A stretch of 64,000 nt of DNA from Takakia lepidozioides. Lineage: Eukaryota; Streptophyta; Takakiopsida; Takakiales; Takakiaceae. Positions 23,532 through 33,950 of the stretch are shown piece after piece. The position numbers and the translations under genes are program-made. The notes below the pieces were generated by a model. It made no database searches, was not told where the DNA came from, and worked only from the letters and a program-made list of their open reading frames with translations. The stretch covers positions 13,702,001 through 13,766,000 of the forward strand of contig CM060732.1 in the NCBI GenBank assembly GCA_030704615.1, written 5' to 3'. The stretch's first letter is position 1; every line of letters starts with the position of its first letter.

Positions 23532-23791
23532 ATCGCCCCCCTAGCTGGTGGATAGGTCTCTCTAACTCCAGATAGCTACAAGATGTAATAGCCACAGCCG
23601 TACTAAGTCCTCTATCACTGTCCCTATTGTACTCAAACTCTATAGACCAAGAGGCCGGGTACAAGAGTAGCCCCATCGTTAGTCGTCGTCTTGCAATCTG
23701 TGAACTTGAGCCAAGATCTCGTGTGTTCAAGGTCTCCTAGTAGCTTGGCCTTGCATTTATTGTTAGCCTTCCATGGTTGTATCCACTCCCA

Positions 23792-24480
23792 CTATCCAAT
23801 GCAATGCAGACATAACCAATCCCCATCAGGAACCATCTCAAGAGGTGGAGTCAAACATCCCATATGCCAACCTCTAGAGCATCGATCATACACCAGCATG
23901 GTGGCTGCCCCTCTAGCAGACCCACACAACATGCACCTCAAACTTGCAGGTACCACTGTCAGGTTTGGGTCAACCCTTCCATCAACATTTGGAAGGTGAC
24001 ATGGCGCGCAATTACGCACATGGTTCTTCCAAATCATGCCATCCCGACTCTCCAAGATCATGACTCTTGAAGGCAACACCTCTCGAACCCTCAAAATAGT
24101 ACGTCCTACAGTCACATCCAAGGTCGTAGGAGCAGTCTGCTGCAGATAAACATAGTCACCAGGGTTAAATCTCCGAACCCTAGGACGATAGCCCCCACCA
24201 CGTATGGTAGCATACCTCAACATATCGCAATGGCAAGGTTCTCGAAAGCCATGGGCATGACTTTCTTGAACAACTCTGCACGTTGATCACATACACGTGC
24301 CCACATGTCCGGATCATCAAGGTTGAGAACTGTAGCAGCTTCTCTACGAATGGATGCAGGCAAATCCGGCTCTCGGCCAAAGAGAAGAAAGTATGGTGAG
24401 AAGGAGGCAAGTGATGCTTGCTTGCTGAACCTGTAGCCCATGACGAACCAAGGTAACTGAAGGTCCCAATCTCCTAGGTG
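23792..24480 (-). pseudogene. C-terminal integrase tail and PHD-like zinc finger of the methyltransferase Gypsy
   Basis: After the integrase break, frames at 24,441-24,217 (GYRFSKQASLASFSPYFLLF, the usual post-core GYR...SP..L.FGR segment) and 24,223-23,792 continue the protein. The second gives FNPGDYVYLQQTAPTTLDV, VREVLPSRVMILESRDGMIW, then CMLCGSARGAATMLVYDRCS, RGWHMGCLTPPLEMVPDGDW and LCLHC. The C-x2-C ... C-x4-H-x2-C ... W-x-C-x2-C spacing is that of a PHD finger, a reader of histone H3 tails. The third zinc ligand, normally the Cys in LLCDxC, is Tyr. Both copies in the window share this change. The position after integrase is where chromoviruses carry a chromodomain, so a targeting role is inferred. 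Confidence 0.75.
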
Positions 24481-24523
24481 TCCCTTCTGTGCGGTGGTCT
24501 ACCAAGGCCTTGTCACATAAGGC

Positions 24524-25693
24524 CTAAAACTCCCCCAAGAACTCTCTCCCTTGGTCCGTGAGTGCCTTAGCTGGAGCACCGAATCGGCTAAGTACACAAT
24601 CCAAGAATGCATACGCAGCTCCCTCACTAGCCTTATCAGGCAATGGAACCAACTTGATCCACTTGAAAAAGTGCTCCACCATCACCAACACGTACTTGTT
24701 GTGGCGCATGGTCAATGGCAACGGCCCTGCGAAGTCAAGACTCCACTTGTAGCCCAATCCCATGATCGGAAGAGGATGCAATTGTGGAGTAGGGGCGTTG
24801 AATGAAGCACGCACCCTGTCACACACCATGCACCTAGCCACAAATTGTTGCACCTCTGTGTGCATACCACGCCACCAATATTGTCCCTGCAGTAGACTAT
24901 GAGTGCGTCGCAACCCAAAATACCCCAACTCCTCATGGGCATGCCGCACTAACCGTGCCCGCTGTGTTGGGTGAGGCACAATCCTCACTCGACCATCCTC
25001 CCACACTCGGAGCAGGTGTGTCCCCTCCCACTTGAACCTCTTGGCTCGTTGTAGGATCCGATCCCTCTCTTTGGCAGTCACAGTGGCCGCCGTGTCTCCA
25101 GTGCGGAGGTAGTCCAACACAGTTGAATCCTCATGTATATCTTTGGCGCCACCTTGCTCATTGCTGGCCTCAGGGTCCTCAGACACTCGATCTACAGTCA
25201 TCCCTATTGCAGGTCCAACCTGGCCTTTTGCTGCCAAGATACACAGAAATGCAGATGCATGCCATCCGGGCACCATCTCCTCATCCGTCTCACTATGCCA
25301 CCGAGCTCCAGTGTCATCCTGTTGGCTCGTGCATGGATTGCGACTCAACCCATCTGCATTGCGATTGACCAAACCTGGTCGATGCACAACCTGAAAATCA
25401 TACTCTTGAAAGATGAGTGCCCACCGTGCAAGCTTCCCCGTAAGCTTGTCTGACTCCATCAACCACTTGAGTGGTTGGTGATCCGTGACAAGGGTGAAGA
25501 AATTGCCGTATAGATAGCACCTGAAGTGTGCCCCGGCCCACACTGCAGCTAAGCATTCTCCCTCATATGAGCTATACTTAGTCTCCGCAGCGTTGTTCGA
25601 GCGGCTAGCATAAGCCACTACGAACTCTCTTCCCTCATCATCTACCTGTGTGAGCACCACTCCAAGCCCCAACATGCTCCAATCTGTATGCAA
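24524..25693 (-). pseudogene. RNase H and integrase of the methyltransferase Gypsy
   Basis: A 389-codon frame. RNase H: LHTDWSMLGLG, SYEGECLAAVW and LVTDHQPLKW give the D-E-D acids, then RNADGLSRNPC. Integrase zinc region: RHAHEELGYFGLRRTHSLL and ARCMVCDRV (HHCC). Catalytic core: KWSLDFAGPLP (first D) and KALTDQGREF (second D). The third acid is lost. After FLGEF a TAG (24,524-24,526) is followed by ALCDKALVDHRT, then a jump to sequence that belongs well past the catalytic Glu, so a core segment has been deleted near 24,500. Confidence 0.88.
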
Positions 25694-26300
25694 CTGAAAA
25701 ACGCCCCCTGATAGGTCGTCTCAAGATGGGCGCCGAGGTCAACCTCGCCTTGAGCTCTTGGAAAGCTCGTTCTTGCTCATCTTCCCACTGCCACTCCTGG
25801 TCCACCTTGGTCAGCTTGGTTAGAGCCTTTGCAATGGCACTAAATCCCTTGACAAACCGTCTATAATAGTTTGTCAACCCCATGAAAGCTCGAACTCGGC
25901 TCACATCCGTGGGGCGTGGAATCTGTGCAATGGCCTCTACCTTAGTCTGCTGTACCCCCAATTTTCCAGGATATATCATATGACCCAGATACTCAATCTG
26001 GTTGTGGAAAAACTTGCACTTCCCCGGATATAACTTCAATCCGTGCGCCCTTAAGCGCTCAAATACCACCTGGAGGTGTCTCTCATGCTCCTCCACCGTA
26101 GCACTAAAGATGATGATGTCATCTATGTAGCACCGAGCAAACTCCACCCCTGCTAGAATCCTGTCCATGACTCTCTGAAATTCTGCCGGAGCGTTCTTAA
26201 GCCCAAATGGTAAGAACCGCCACTGGTATAGGCAATCCTTCCCGTGCTCATTGATCCCCCAGAATGTCGTCTTCTGCTTATCCGCCTCCTTGATCGGCAA
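25638..26300 (-). pseudogene. Reverse transcriptase core of the methyltransferase Gypsy
   Basis: Holds FGLKNAPAEFQRVMD, CYIDDIIIFSATVEEH (catalytic YIDD intact) and VRAFMGLTNYYRRFVKGFS. A TAG at 26,301-26,303 separates it from STLDLRSGYH, where Gypsy RT normally has Gln, so CAG to TAG is the likely change. A frameshift near 25,695 separates it from RNase H. By sequence it is a different Gypsy lineage from the chromovirus at 38-41 kb. Confidence 0.9.
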
Positions 26301-28080
26301 CTAGTGATATCCGGATCGTAAATCCAAAGTGCTAAAGACCTTGGCATGCCCAATGGCATCAAAGATCTCCTCTGGTGTCGGCATGGCATATCTATCGGAC
26401 TTGGTCTGACGATTTACAGGCCGGTAATCACCGCACATACGTCTCTCCGTCCAATTGCCATAGACATCCTTCTTGGCTGGCATCACTGTGGCTGAAGCAT
26501 ACTCTCCCCCAGATAGCTCCACCAAACCAGCCTCCCAAAGGTCCTGAGTTCTCATCTGAATCAAGGACCTCTCCATGTCATTGTATCTATAGGGTCTCCG
26601 AGAGATTGGCGTGTCAGTAGCCAATTCAATGTGAATCTCTTGACCCTTCAGTGCTCCTAAGTCCTTCAAACTGAAGGCAAAGCAGTTCCTGTAAGCCCTC
26701 AAGAACCGCCGTATACGTCGTCTCTCTCCTCCGGTGACTATGGGTCCAACATCAGGCTCCCAGTTGTCCTCCGTGACTGCAACCTTGAGTCCAACAGGCT
26801 TAGAGGTAGAAGACGCGTCCCGTGGTTGCGATGCTGCAACCTCTTGAGCAGTGACCACTGCCTGCTCTGTCAGTGATAATGTCTCATCCTGCCCCATCAT
26901 CCCATCCTTGAGGACCTCCTCAACCCGAGAAAAATCCCCAACCTCATCCATCACCGCCGCCTTGGCTGCCAACTCCTTTTGAACCTCGAGCACCTCCCAC
27001 GTGTGCCATGGATGCGGCCTGCACCTCGTGGTCCTCACCTGTTTTCCCCCACTCGCTGCCTGTACCGTCTCGGTAGGTAGGGAGACCATCAAGGGAAGTG
27101 TACTCCGTACTCTGCGCTGCTCAGCCATAGCCAAGCTGATAATCCAGGTCAAGCAATTGAGATCCATTGCTTGCCCCAACACCTGACGACATGATGCCTC
27201 AGAAAGAGATGGCACCGCCGTGGTACCAGTGGTAAAACCCATCGCCCACTCACGCTCGTCAGCATTGGGCTCCACTAATTGCTGCAACTGGCTATCCCAC
27301 AAGAGGCCAAGTCCACCATCCCGGAAAGCATGAGATCCTGGAAAGCTGAGCAGTGTAGGCAATGCTGCTCGTGGGTGACCCACCTTATTGACCACTGCCA
27401 AAGGTGATCGGTCATTGTGTCTCACATGCTGAGACTGCCTCCCTATGTCCAAAATGCTATCCACCGTCAGGTTGGGTGGCCGCTGCACCCCATCAAATGC
27501 ACGCTTGAGCAATGCATGTGGCATCAAGTTGGTCCACCATAGTCGTGGGCGATGAGCCCGTGACCCCACTGCAGCTGCATCCAACAACACTGCTGACCCA
27601 AGCCAAGACCACACTTGATGTACACTGGCCATCACCTTGGCCCGAGAATCACCCATCAATGGCACATTCTCCAAGATATATGCCGGAGAGTCTGTCTGCT
27701 GAAGCTGTAAATAGCGCAGGACCCTCAACATCTCCCAAAATAGGCGTGACCTTGAGTCTTGTAACCCATTGCCATACCCAGCTGATGAAAGCCCTTGGCA
27801 GGGCCAACCTGCAACTACTAAGTGAATAGGGCCAACCCGCTCCAAATCATGCGCCCCCAGTAAAGAGATGTCTGCTGGCAAGGCTTGTTGGTATCCACGA
27901 ACTGCAGACATTGGCAACAAATCAGGGTATTGCTGTACCAACTGAGCAACATGGCGCAGTGAGACCCGTCGTGCAGTCTCATCCCTCTCCACATATAGGT
28001 AACGTCGAACTCGTACATCTGCCTGCAGCACTGCAGCCAATCCAGTGCTAAATCCCGCCAAACAAGTCTAGAAGACATAT
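26301..28080 (-). pseudogene. Cytosine-5 DNA methyltransferase domain fused to RT N-terminus
   Basis: A 586-codon frame plus a shifted start. Motif I is LLDLFGGI at 28,075-28,052, then, one extra T later, STGLAAVLQA. Motif IV is AGWPCQGLSSAG with catalytic Cys at residue 88 of the frame. Motif VI is YILENVPLM (131-133), motif VIII VGSRAHRPRLWWTNL (165-179), motifs IX-X EREWAMGFTTGTT to CRQVLGQAMDLNCLTWI (about 270-306). All catalytic motifs are intact apart from the frameshift in motif I. SRAHRPRLWW and the short recognition region look more like Dnmt3/DRM-type de novo enzymes than Dnmt1, but this is a by-eye judgement. No BAH, UBA or chromodomain is attached. Residues about 430-586 are RT beginning (RPYRYNDMERSLIQ, CGDYRPVNRQTKSDRYAMP, FSTLDLRSGYH). 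Confidence 0.88.
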
Positions 28081-28452
28081 GCCTTCATCCGGGCACTGCC
28101 ACACAAGAGGTGTGGTGTCCAATGGCGACAACTGAGGTGGTCCTAGTGCAATCACCGCACTCTCATCCTCTCCTGACGGTACGAAGGCCTCTACCTAGGC
28201 TTGTTGCACCTGTCTATCAGCAGTCTGTTGCAAATCCTTGCTCGTACCCCACAATGGAGTGTGAGCAACCATGGCAGGCAACTCCGCCGTACCATGTATG
28301 TCATCCTGCTTTGCTGGAGGTGACACATCCTCAGCATGGGCATTGCCCTCCAGCAACTCTCCAGACCAACTAACTGCAACTGTGAAGGCTGCTAGTGTTG
28401 GCATCTTGCCCCGTTGGGCAGCAGCAACACCCCCAATGAACGTCACAGGGAG

Positions 28453-29346
28453 CTATACACGATGACCATCCCCTGACTGCCATCCAGGCTTGTAGGATGC
28501 TGACTCCTCCCAAAAATCCAGGGTGAAGCCCATGGGATACAACACTGCCCCACCAATGAGGACATCGTAAGAGACCGCGTCTGTCACAATGGCCTTGGCT
28601 TGCATCACTGAGCCATCTATAGGATGATCCGGCTGTAGTCTAATGGCCAACTCACGCCGTGTCATGCCCCAAGCCTGCTCTGATCCTCCCAGAGATGTCT
28701 GTATCTGGAAGGGACAAGGCTCCATATCCGCCTCCATGAGGCCCAAACCTGCAATAGCGGCTTTGCCCAACATTAGTGGCTGAGCTCCTGAGTCCAACAA
28801 GACCCGCAGTGGCCGGTACCTCTTGCCTGCCGGTCCACTCAAAGAGAAAATGCCATCCTTGTTGTCTAACAAGACAACTCCAGGTGTCACCATGGCGCGC
28901 TCAAAGGCTGGCCAAGCTGGCAGCTCCGTCAACCTGGCAGCTGCAGCTTGCCATGGCGCAGCCGTGGCAGTCTTGACCATCAAATCCGAGGATCCCTCTG
29001 CCACTACACCTTCCACTAACTCCGTAGAAGATGAAGTGACCTCCCCACTCTCACCGAGTGTTGCTGCTAGTCTGAACACTGCAGCTGGTCTTACCCCCGG
29101 CGTCGCAATCATGGTTGCCAAGAACAGTGGGGCCTGACACACAGAGGTGGCCGCCCCCAACAACACACTAGCTGCACTAGCCTTGGCAGCAGGTGTCAGT
29201 GCTGGACGTGTAGCTCTTCCCAATGGCACAATAACATCCGCCTCGGTATCCATCGGGTGACATTGTCTCCGCCAAGATGAATGATTGAGGCAACCTAGCC
29301 TGACGGCTTGCCTCCCCACGCTGTGGATCCAACTCCACCTCTGCAC
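28453..29346 (-). pseudogene. Protease region of the methyltransferase Gypsy
   Basis: A 297-codon frame with the retropepsin-like active site LRVLLDSGAQPLMLGKAAI and the second signature YDVLIGGAVLYPMGF. Upstream is a low-complexity Ala/Thr-rich linker. The frame overlaps the end of gag in a different phase. The switch near 29,260 (SFILAETM to MDTEADVIVPL) could be programmed gag-pol frameshifting or a mutation. Another linker (28,450-28,090, with one stop) joins it to the methyltransferase. Confidence 0.8.
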
Positions 29347-31049
29347 CTCGTGGCTCAGGAACTCGTGCTGCTCCTCGAGTGACGGCTGCAGCAGACTCCA
29401 CTTGCACTAGTGGTAGTGCTGCCCCACACATAAATCCCATGCCTCCCATGTCTCCTCCATCAGGATGACGCTGCTGAGGAGGAACAGGAGGTGGACCCTT
29501 AGGTCTTGGAGCTGGTACCACCTGAGTTGTGGCCATGGCAACAAGCCTTTGCTCTAGCTGCTGAAGCCGGTTGGCCATACCTTGGTCAACGCCCTGACCT
29601 CCATGTCCTTGGCCATACTGTGCTTGCCCTCGTCTTGCACCTCGTGCCTGACCACCTCGTCCTCTCTGAGGTGCTCCACCTTGCCCTCGGCCACCATTGT
29701 TCCTTTGGAACTGGCCTCGCCGCAACTCAGGGTGCAAGTCATAACACTGGGCATCTCTATGTCCATACTTGCCACAATGCCCACATTGCAACTGTGCAGG
29801 CTGTGCTTGTGCCAGCCCTTTGCCACTCTCTGGGAAATCTTTCTTGACATGGGGTCCTCCACATGTCCAACATACCACCCCTGGTTGCTGTTGGCCTGCA
29901 AAAGAAGCTACTGGCCTCTGCACCTGAGGTCCCCTGTAAGCTCCATGGAATTTGGGTTGGGAAACCTTGCCCCCCTGACCACGCTGTTGGGCAGTCTCTT
30001 GTGCCTGTGGGCTGGCAGCTGCACCTTGTGCAGGCATGTCCTTGCCAAATCCAATGGTATCAACTCGCTCCTCCACCATGTTGAGCTCAATCCACTCAGC
30101 CAGCAAAAACACATCTGTTAATGTGGGTTGGGCTGCTTGTAACAGGGTTGCATCCCGCACCCTTCTCCTGAGCTCCTTGTCCAAAATTCCATACCAGAAC
30201 TGGATTGCCTAAGCTTCAATAACCCCTTGGGTCACACTTATCAAGCGTCTCATACGAGTGTAGGCCTCTCGCAAGCTCTCACTAGATTTGCGCTGGAAGT
30301 CTTGCAAACTTCGCAGCTTCTCTGTCCGTACACCTTGGTAGTTCCTCCGTAACTCCTGGAAGAACTCCACCACCAGGTTGAATCTAGGCACATGTGTTGT
30401 AGTCGTGGCAGGAGGAGTAGTAGCACTTTTTGAACTGGTTCCACCTGCAGAAGTACCGGCACTACTTGTTCCACTACTGATGCTGGTAGTGGGAGATATT
30501 GGTGCTGATGCAGCTACTGGTCACGTCGTGCCTCGAGTAATGGAGACGTAGTCAGGTGACCAATACATCCTCCACTCCTCAATCTCTGCTTCATGTCCTC
30601 GCCTGAACTCGTGATAATCGTCCATAGGCGGGCCTTCCAAATGCTGGAACAGTCCCTTCCACGCCATGAATGGGGTGAATAGTTGTGGATTGCGCATCTG
30701 CTGCAAATCACATCAGCTGTCGAACTCCTGGATAAAGTCATCCAACTCGATTGTGCCCACAGCTCCAGAGTACCTACGAGGCCCCTTGGTAGCTCCATAC
30801 ATCTCCTCCATGTCGTCCCACAACAATGTCGTCCCACAACAATGGCGAATGAAACTGCACACCTGTTGATGAAGCCTCCGAGTCTGTGTCTGACTCTGCA
30901 CTAATTGAGGGTGGAGGTGAAGGTGGTCTGAAACGAACACCTCGTCTAGTGAACCCACTCTCACTGCTACTGCCTGTAGCCGTACTCCCCTCAGAACCCC
31001 TGGGTAACTCCGTGATGACACTCACATGTGCACCTCCCCCACGTGACAC
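29177..31049 (-). pseudogene. Gag of the methyltransferase Gypsy
   Basis: Starts MSRGGGAHVSVITELPRGS at 31,049. A 16-bp tandem duplication at about 30,810-30,841 (ATGTCGTCCCACAACA twice) shifts the frame, which resumes as DDMEEMYGATKGPRRYSGAV. Nonsense codons are at 30,713-30,715, 30,521-30,523 and 30,209-30,211. The capsid-like part includes VEFFQELRRNYQGVRTEKL and LREAYTRMRRLI. The nucleocapsid part has CWTCGGPHVKKDF (fourth ligand lost) and CGHCGKYGHRDAQC (complete CCHC), then a Gly/Arg/Gln-rich tract. Confidence 0.8.
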
Positions 31050-31130
31050 TATAAGGCTCTAGTACTAATTCTAATAGTGACACGGGTGGGCACCTGTTGC
31101 AGTTTAAGGGTCATATCCCAGTGGCTCAGG

Positions 31131-31168
31131 GCACCGGCACCTGCACCTGCACCTGCACCTGCATCCAC
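31131..31168. repeat. (CACCTG)n microsatellite
   Basis: Five to six tandem CACCTG units. 31,050-31,600 around it has no recognised gene and may be intron or flank of the minus-strand gene to its right. Confidence 0.85.
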
Positions 31169-31589
31169 CGCAAGAACTCCTATGGTTGGCTGGTCATCAA
31201 CCCAGTCTCACCATAGAAGAAACACTGGTGGTCTTGATGGTCATCACTCCAGCCTCACCACCGACAGCATACTCTAAGATTGACCGGTGATCAAATCTGG
31301 CCTAATCCCTATGAAAGCAAGCGCCCACACAAAACCAACATGGCGCACAGTCAAGCATGCAGGTGTTGGGGGGGATCCAAACACAAGAAATCAAAACATC
31401 AACATCCCCACACCAAAATCCATCTGCAGTGCTGATTCTGCAGAATATCCCAGCCCAAAACCTCGAACTGGCTGGCCTCCACCAAGGGAGGCTTTGGCAA
31501 CTACAAGTACAAAATAATGAAAATATTAAAGTGAGGGAGGGGAAGAATAGAGGCCCGACCAAGCAAGATGTAATCATGATCTATGCTAT

Positions 31590-32330
31590 CAACTGCCAGA
31601 CTTTTCTCAAAGTGCCTCTCTCTGCATGATGGTAAGGTGTAGGAGGTATATCTATGTCCAGAAACCTGCCACTGACCTTATCCCAAGCTACAGTAGCTCG
31701 CTCTAACCAACCCTCCTCCTCTCTCTGCTAGGTAGAGACAAAGCAATACTCCCCTATCTCCCGCTCACTGAACACTAAAGAAAATAAAGGTAAGGTCTGA
31801 CAGTCTTTCAACTCGAAAGCTTTGAGACGGTTGCGGGTGTCCTCATTGCGAATGACTGCATCTCCTTCAAGCAGAACAAACTTGTCATTGCTAATGAACC
31901 CCCGCTCGTGGTTGCCTTGTGCAGAGCGTGTCCGACTGCAACCATGTCTGATTGCAAAAACTTGTGTAGCTCCTGCTCCTTTGCTCCAGTACACCACCGC
32001 CTTGTGGCTGAACACTTTGGTCCCCGGGGCTGTTTTTGGCTGTGTTCCAAGCCTAGCTTCCACCCACTTTGGTATTTCACCTACAGCTGCAGAACTGCTT
32101 GCTCCAACAGAGTTCTGACTGTCCAAAGCAATATTGAGGCCCTCAACGCCAACTACAGCAGTGTGTTGTCTATTGCTAATGCCTGACTCCCAGTATGCAA
32201 TCAACTCGTCCAACTGCTCTCCACTCAAATCAGTTTGAGCCCCTTGGGAAACATAAATCTTGTCCCCTTGTGTGCACAGGCTAAGAGAAGATACCTGCCC
32301 TTCAATTACGTCCTCATTTCCCGCAGCCAT
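31590..32330 (-). pseudogene. Unrecognised protein, exon-like frame with internal stop
   Basis: A 200-codon frame from ATG 32,330 to a TAG at 31,728. The same frame continues past the stop as QREEEGWLERATVAWDKVSG, FLDIDIPPTPYHHAERG, TLRKVWQLIA, which reads like protein, so the TAG may be a mutation. Features: polar N-terminus (AAGNEDVIEG), ELIAYWESG, a basic-aromatic middle (KVFSHKAVVYWSKGAG), and ISNDKFVLLEGDAVI. No domain is recognised. It could be part of the same gene as the exon at 32,887-33,182 or an accessory frame of the neighbouring retroelement. Confidence 0.4.
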
Positions 32331-32587
32331 ACAAGGAGAACATCCACAGATTTGTCTCTCATATAGACCACAACAGGTTCTAGAAACAGAATTGTGGATC
32401 TTTCATGGCACACTCACACTCAAAAAATTCCATAGACTTTTAGCAGAGTCCAAAAAATTAAAACTAGATCTAGACAGGTAGATTTTCCCTTTCTGCAGCT
32501 ATCCCCCCAAAAACTGAGTCAAACGGAGTCCATTTGACAAAGATATGACCAATTAGGCTCTAAATCATTTAAATTAGATCAAAAAGG

Positions 32588-32604
32588 TTTTTTTTTTTTT
32601 TTTT
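32588..32604. repeat. Poly-T tract
   Basis: Seventeen consecutive T. On the minus strand this is poly-A and could be the trace of an insertion, but no target duplication was seen. Confidence 0.7.
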
Positions 32605-32757
32605 AACACCAAAACGTTCTTGCCATTAAAAGCTGTTCCCAGGTTTCAATTGTGGTTACAGGCGCACCACCACAGGCTTGCTCTCTTAGTGAGCTGCTTT
32701 GCTCCAGCCATGATCTGTGCTCTGCTCCAACCACGACTCTCGAGCTCGGGTGTATGG

Positions 32758-32790
32758 TTGTGGCGATGGCGATGGCGATGGCGATGGCCT
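32758..32790. repeat. (GGCGAT)n microsatellite
   Basis: Four to five tandem GGCGAT units. Confidence 0.85.
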
Positions 32791-32886
32791 GTGCAGCGTC
32801 AGACATCTCGGCAACGCCTGCATACACATACGTTGCATCGAATCCACCTCATTAATGCACATGCGACAAATGGAAGGTGACATGAT

Positions 32887-33182
32887 TCAGGATTTGCCAA
32901 CCTGTGTAATTCCATAAGGTGGTTTGGGTATGGCCCCCTTTTCCATTGCCCTCCGAATAATCTGTCTGGCACGGTACCTCCTGTCCTTCAAGTTTCGCCC
33001 CACCATCTCCATCACCCTTGTGTCACTCCAATTGCCCAGAAACCGGCGGTCTAACTCACGGGCATACGCTCGCTTCGCGCCAAAGTGCTGATCAGCCCAC
33101 TCAACGTGCAAAGGGAACCACCTCCATGCGAGTTCGAAGGCTGGCTTCTTTATAGCCTCCCAGAACGCACTGATAACGGCTA
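32887..33182 (-). pseudogene. Unrecognised gene exon, cut by a Gypsy LTR
   Basis: The minus strand reads AFWEAIKKPAFELAWRWFPL, HVEWADQHFGAKRAYAREL, FLGNWSDTRVMEMVGRNLKD, RRYRARQIIRRAMEKGAIPK, PPYGITQ, then CAG followed by GT, a possible splice donor at about 32,909. The tryptophan- and arginine-rich helical sequence is reminiscent of transposon-encoded ORFs, but I cannot name a family. Its upstream side stops at about 33,182, where sequence with LTR character starts, so the beginning of the gene is missing. Confidence 0.45.
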
Positions 33183-33950
33183 TGCTACAAGGGACAGACA
33201 ACGAGGGTCGCAACGGGACATACGGGGTAGTGATGGACGTACACTACCCGAGCCACAGGCAGAGACGGCTAAGTACGCGGTACTTAGCCAATGGCGGGAC
33301 AAGGATACATTACCACGAGAGCAGTAAGGGGTAGTGTAGTAACCGTGAGCCGTGAACCACGATATCACACGGTCACGATAGCATCGGCTTTAACCAATAG
33401 AGGGAGTAGTGGACCGTTTACCACTATGGCTCACGACCACTACAACAAGTCACTTTTAGCAAACCTTTTAGGTTGCGTAGGCAGTTAGGCAAACGGTCAT
33501 TAACGACCGCAGGCTGTAACGGCTCTTTCGAGCATAGTATAAAAAAACTGCACGCAACTTAGAGGGTGTGCAGTATGAGTATCAGTGATCAATGTGTATT
33601 TAGAGGGACTCAGAGTGATTCTGTGTACTTCTGTGATGATGTGACGAGCTCTGAAGTAAAGCCATGCTATTCGAAGTATCTCTGTGTAGAGTGAACGTGA
33701 GATGGTGAGAATGTGTATCGTCTCAGAAATAATTCTTGTTTTCTCTTGACTACCATCTACTTGTATGAACCAAGAGGCTTCAGTCCTTTCAACTAAGATG
33801 TTTTATGCTTAAGAGACTATAGATTGGTCTAAATCAATAGGATTAAGCAGTTTGCAAGGATATGGCTTCATCCGACGTTCATGGTTTAGCTATCCTTAAG
33901 TAATCGTTTCTAAAAGCATACCGTCGGACAACCTCTGTTGCATGTCTTAG
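33183..33950 (+). repeat. Probable 5' LTR of Gypsy element A
   Basis: Begins about TGCTACAAGGGACAGACAAC. A TATA-like AGTATAAAAAAAC stands at 33,535-33,547, followed by a GT-rich R/U5-like stretch. The downstream edge is not clear (between about 33,780 and 33,950). No partner LTR is in the window, so the boundaries are tentative. The gag of element A follows in the same orientation. Confidence 0.5.

Larger units (their letters stand above)
23013..31049 (-). mobile_element. Gypsy-type retrotransposon encoding a DNA methyltransferase and a PHD-like finger
   Basis: Domain order on the minus strand is gag (31,049-30,200), two zinc-knuckle-like motifs (about 29,850-29,740), protease (about 28,800), cytosine-5 DNA methyltransferase (28,080-27,125), RT (about 26,780-25,700), RNase H (25,690-25,350), integrase (about 25,000-24,230) and PHD-like finger (about 23,905-23,795). 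Methyltransferase and RT share one uninterrupted frame of 586 codons (28,061-26,301), so the methyltransferase is part of the polyprotein and not a neighbour. No 5' LTR was found; the 3' LTR may include 23,013-23,531. The copy is dead: frameshifts near 30,825, 29,260, 28,051 and 25,695, several nonsense codons, and an integrase-core deletion near 24,500. A second tail of the family is at 47,927-48,255. Confidence 0.88.

Noticed and set aside
29506-30121. Plus-strand frames of 113 and 179 codons
   Set aside because: Antisense shadows of the GC-rich minus-strand gag of the methyltransferase Gypsy; composition only, no domain.
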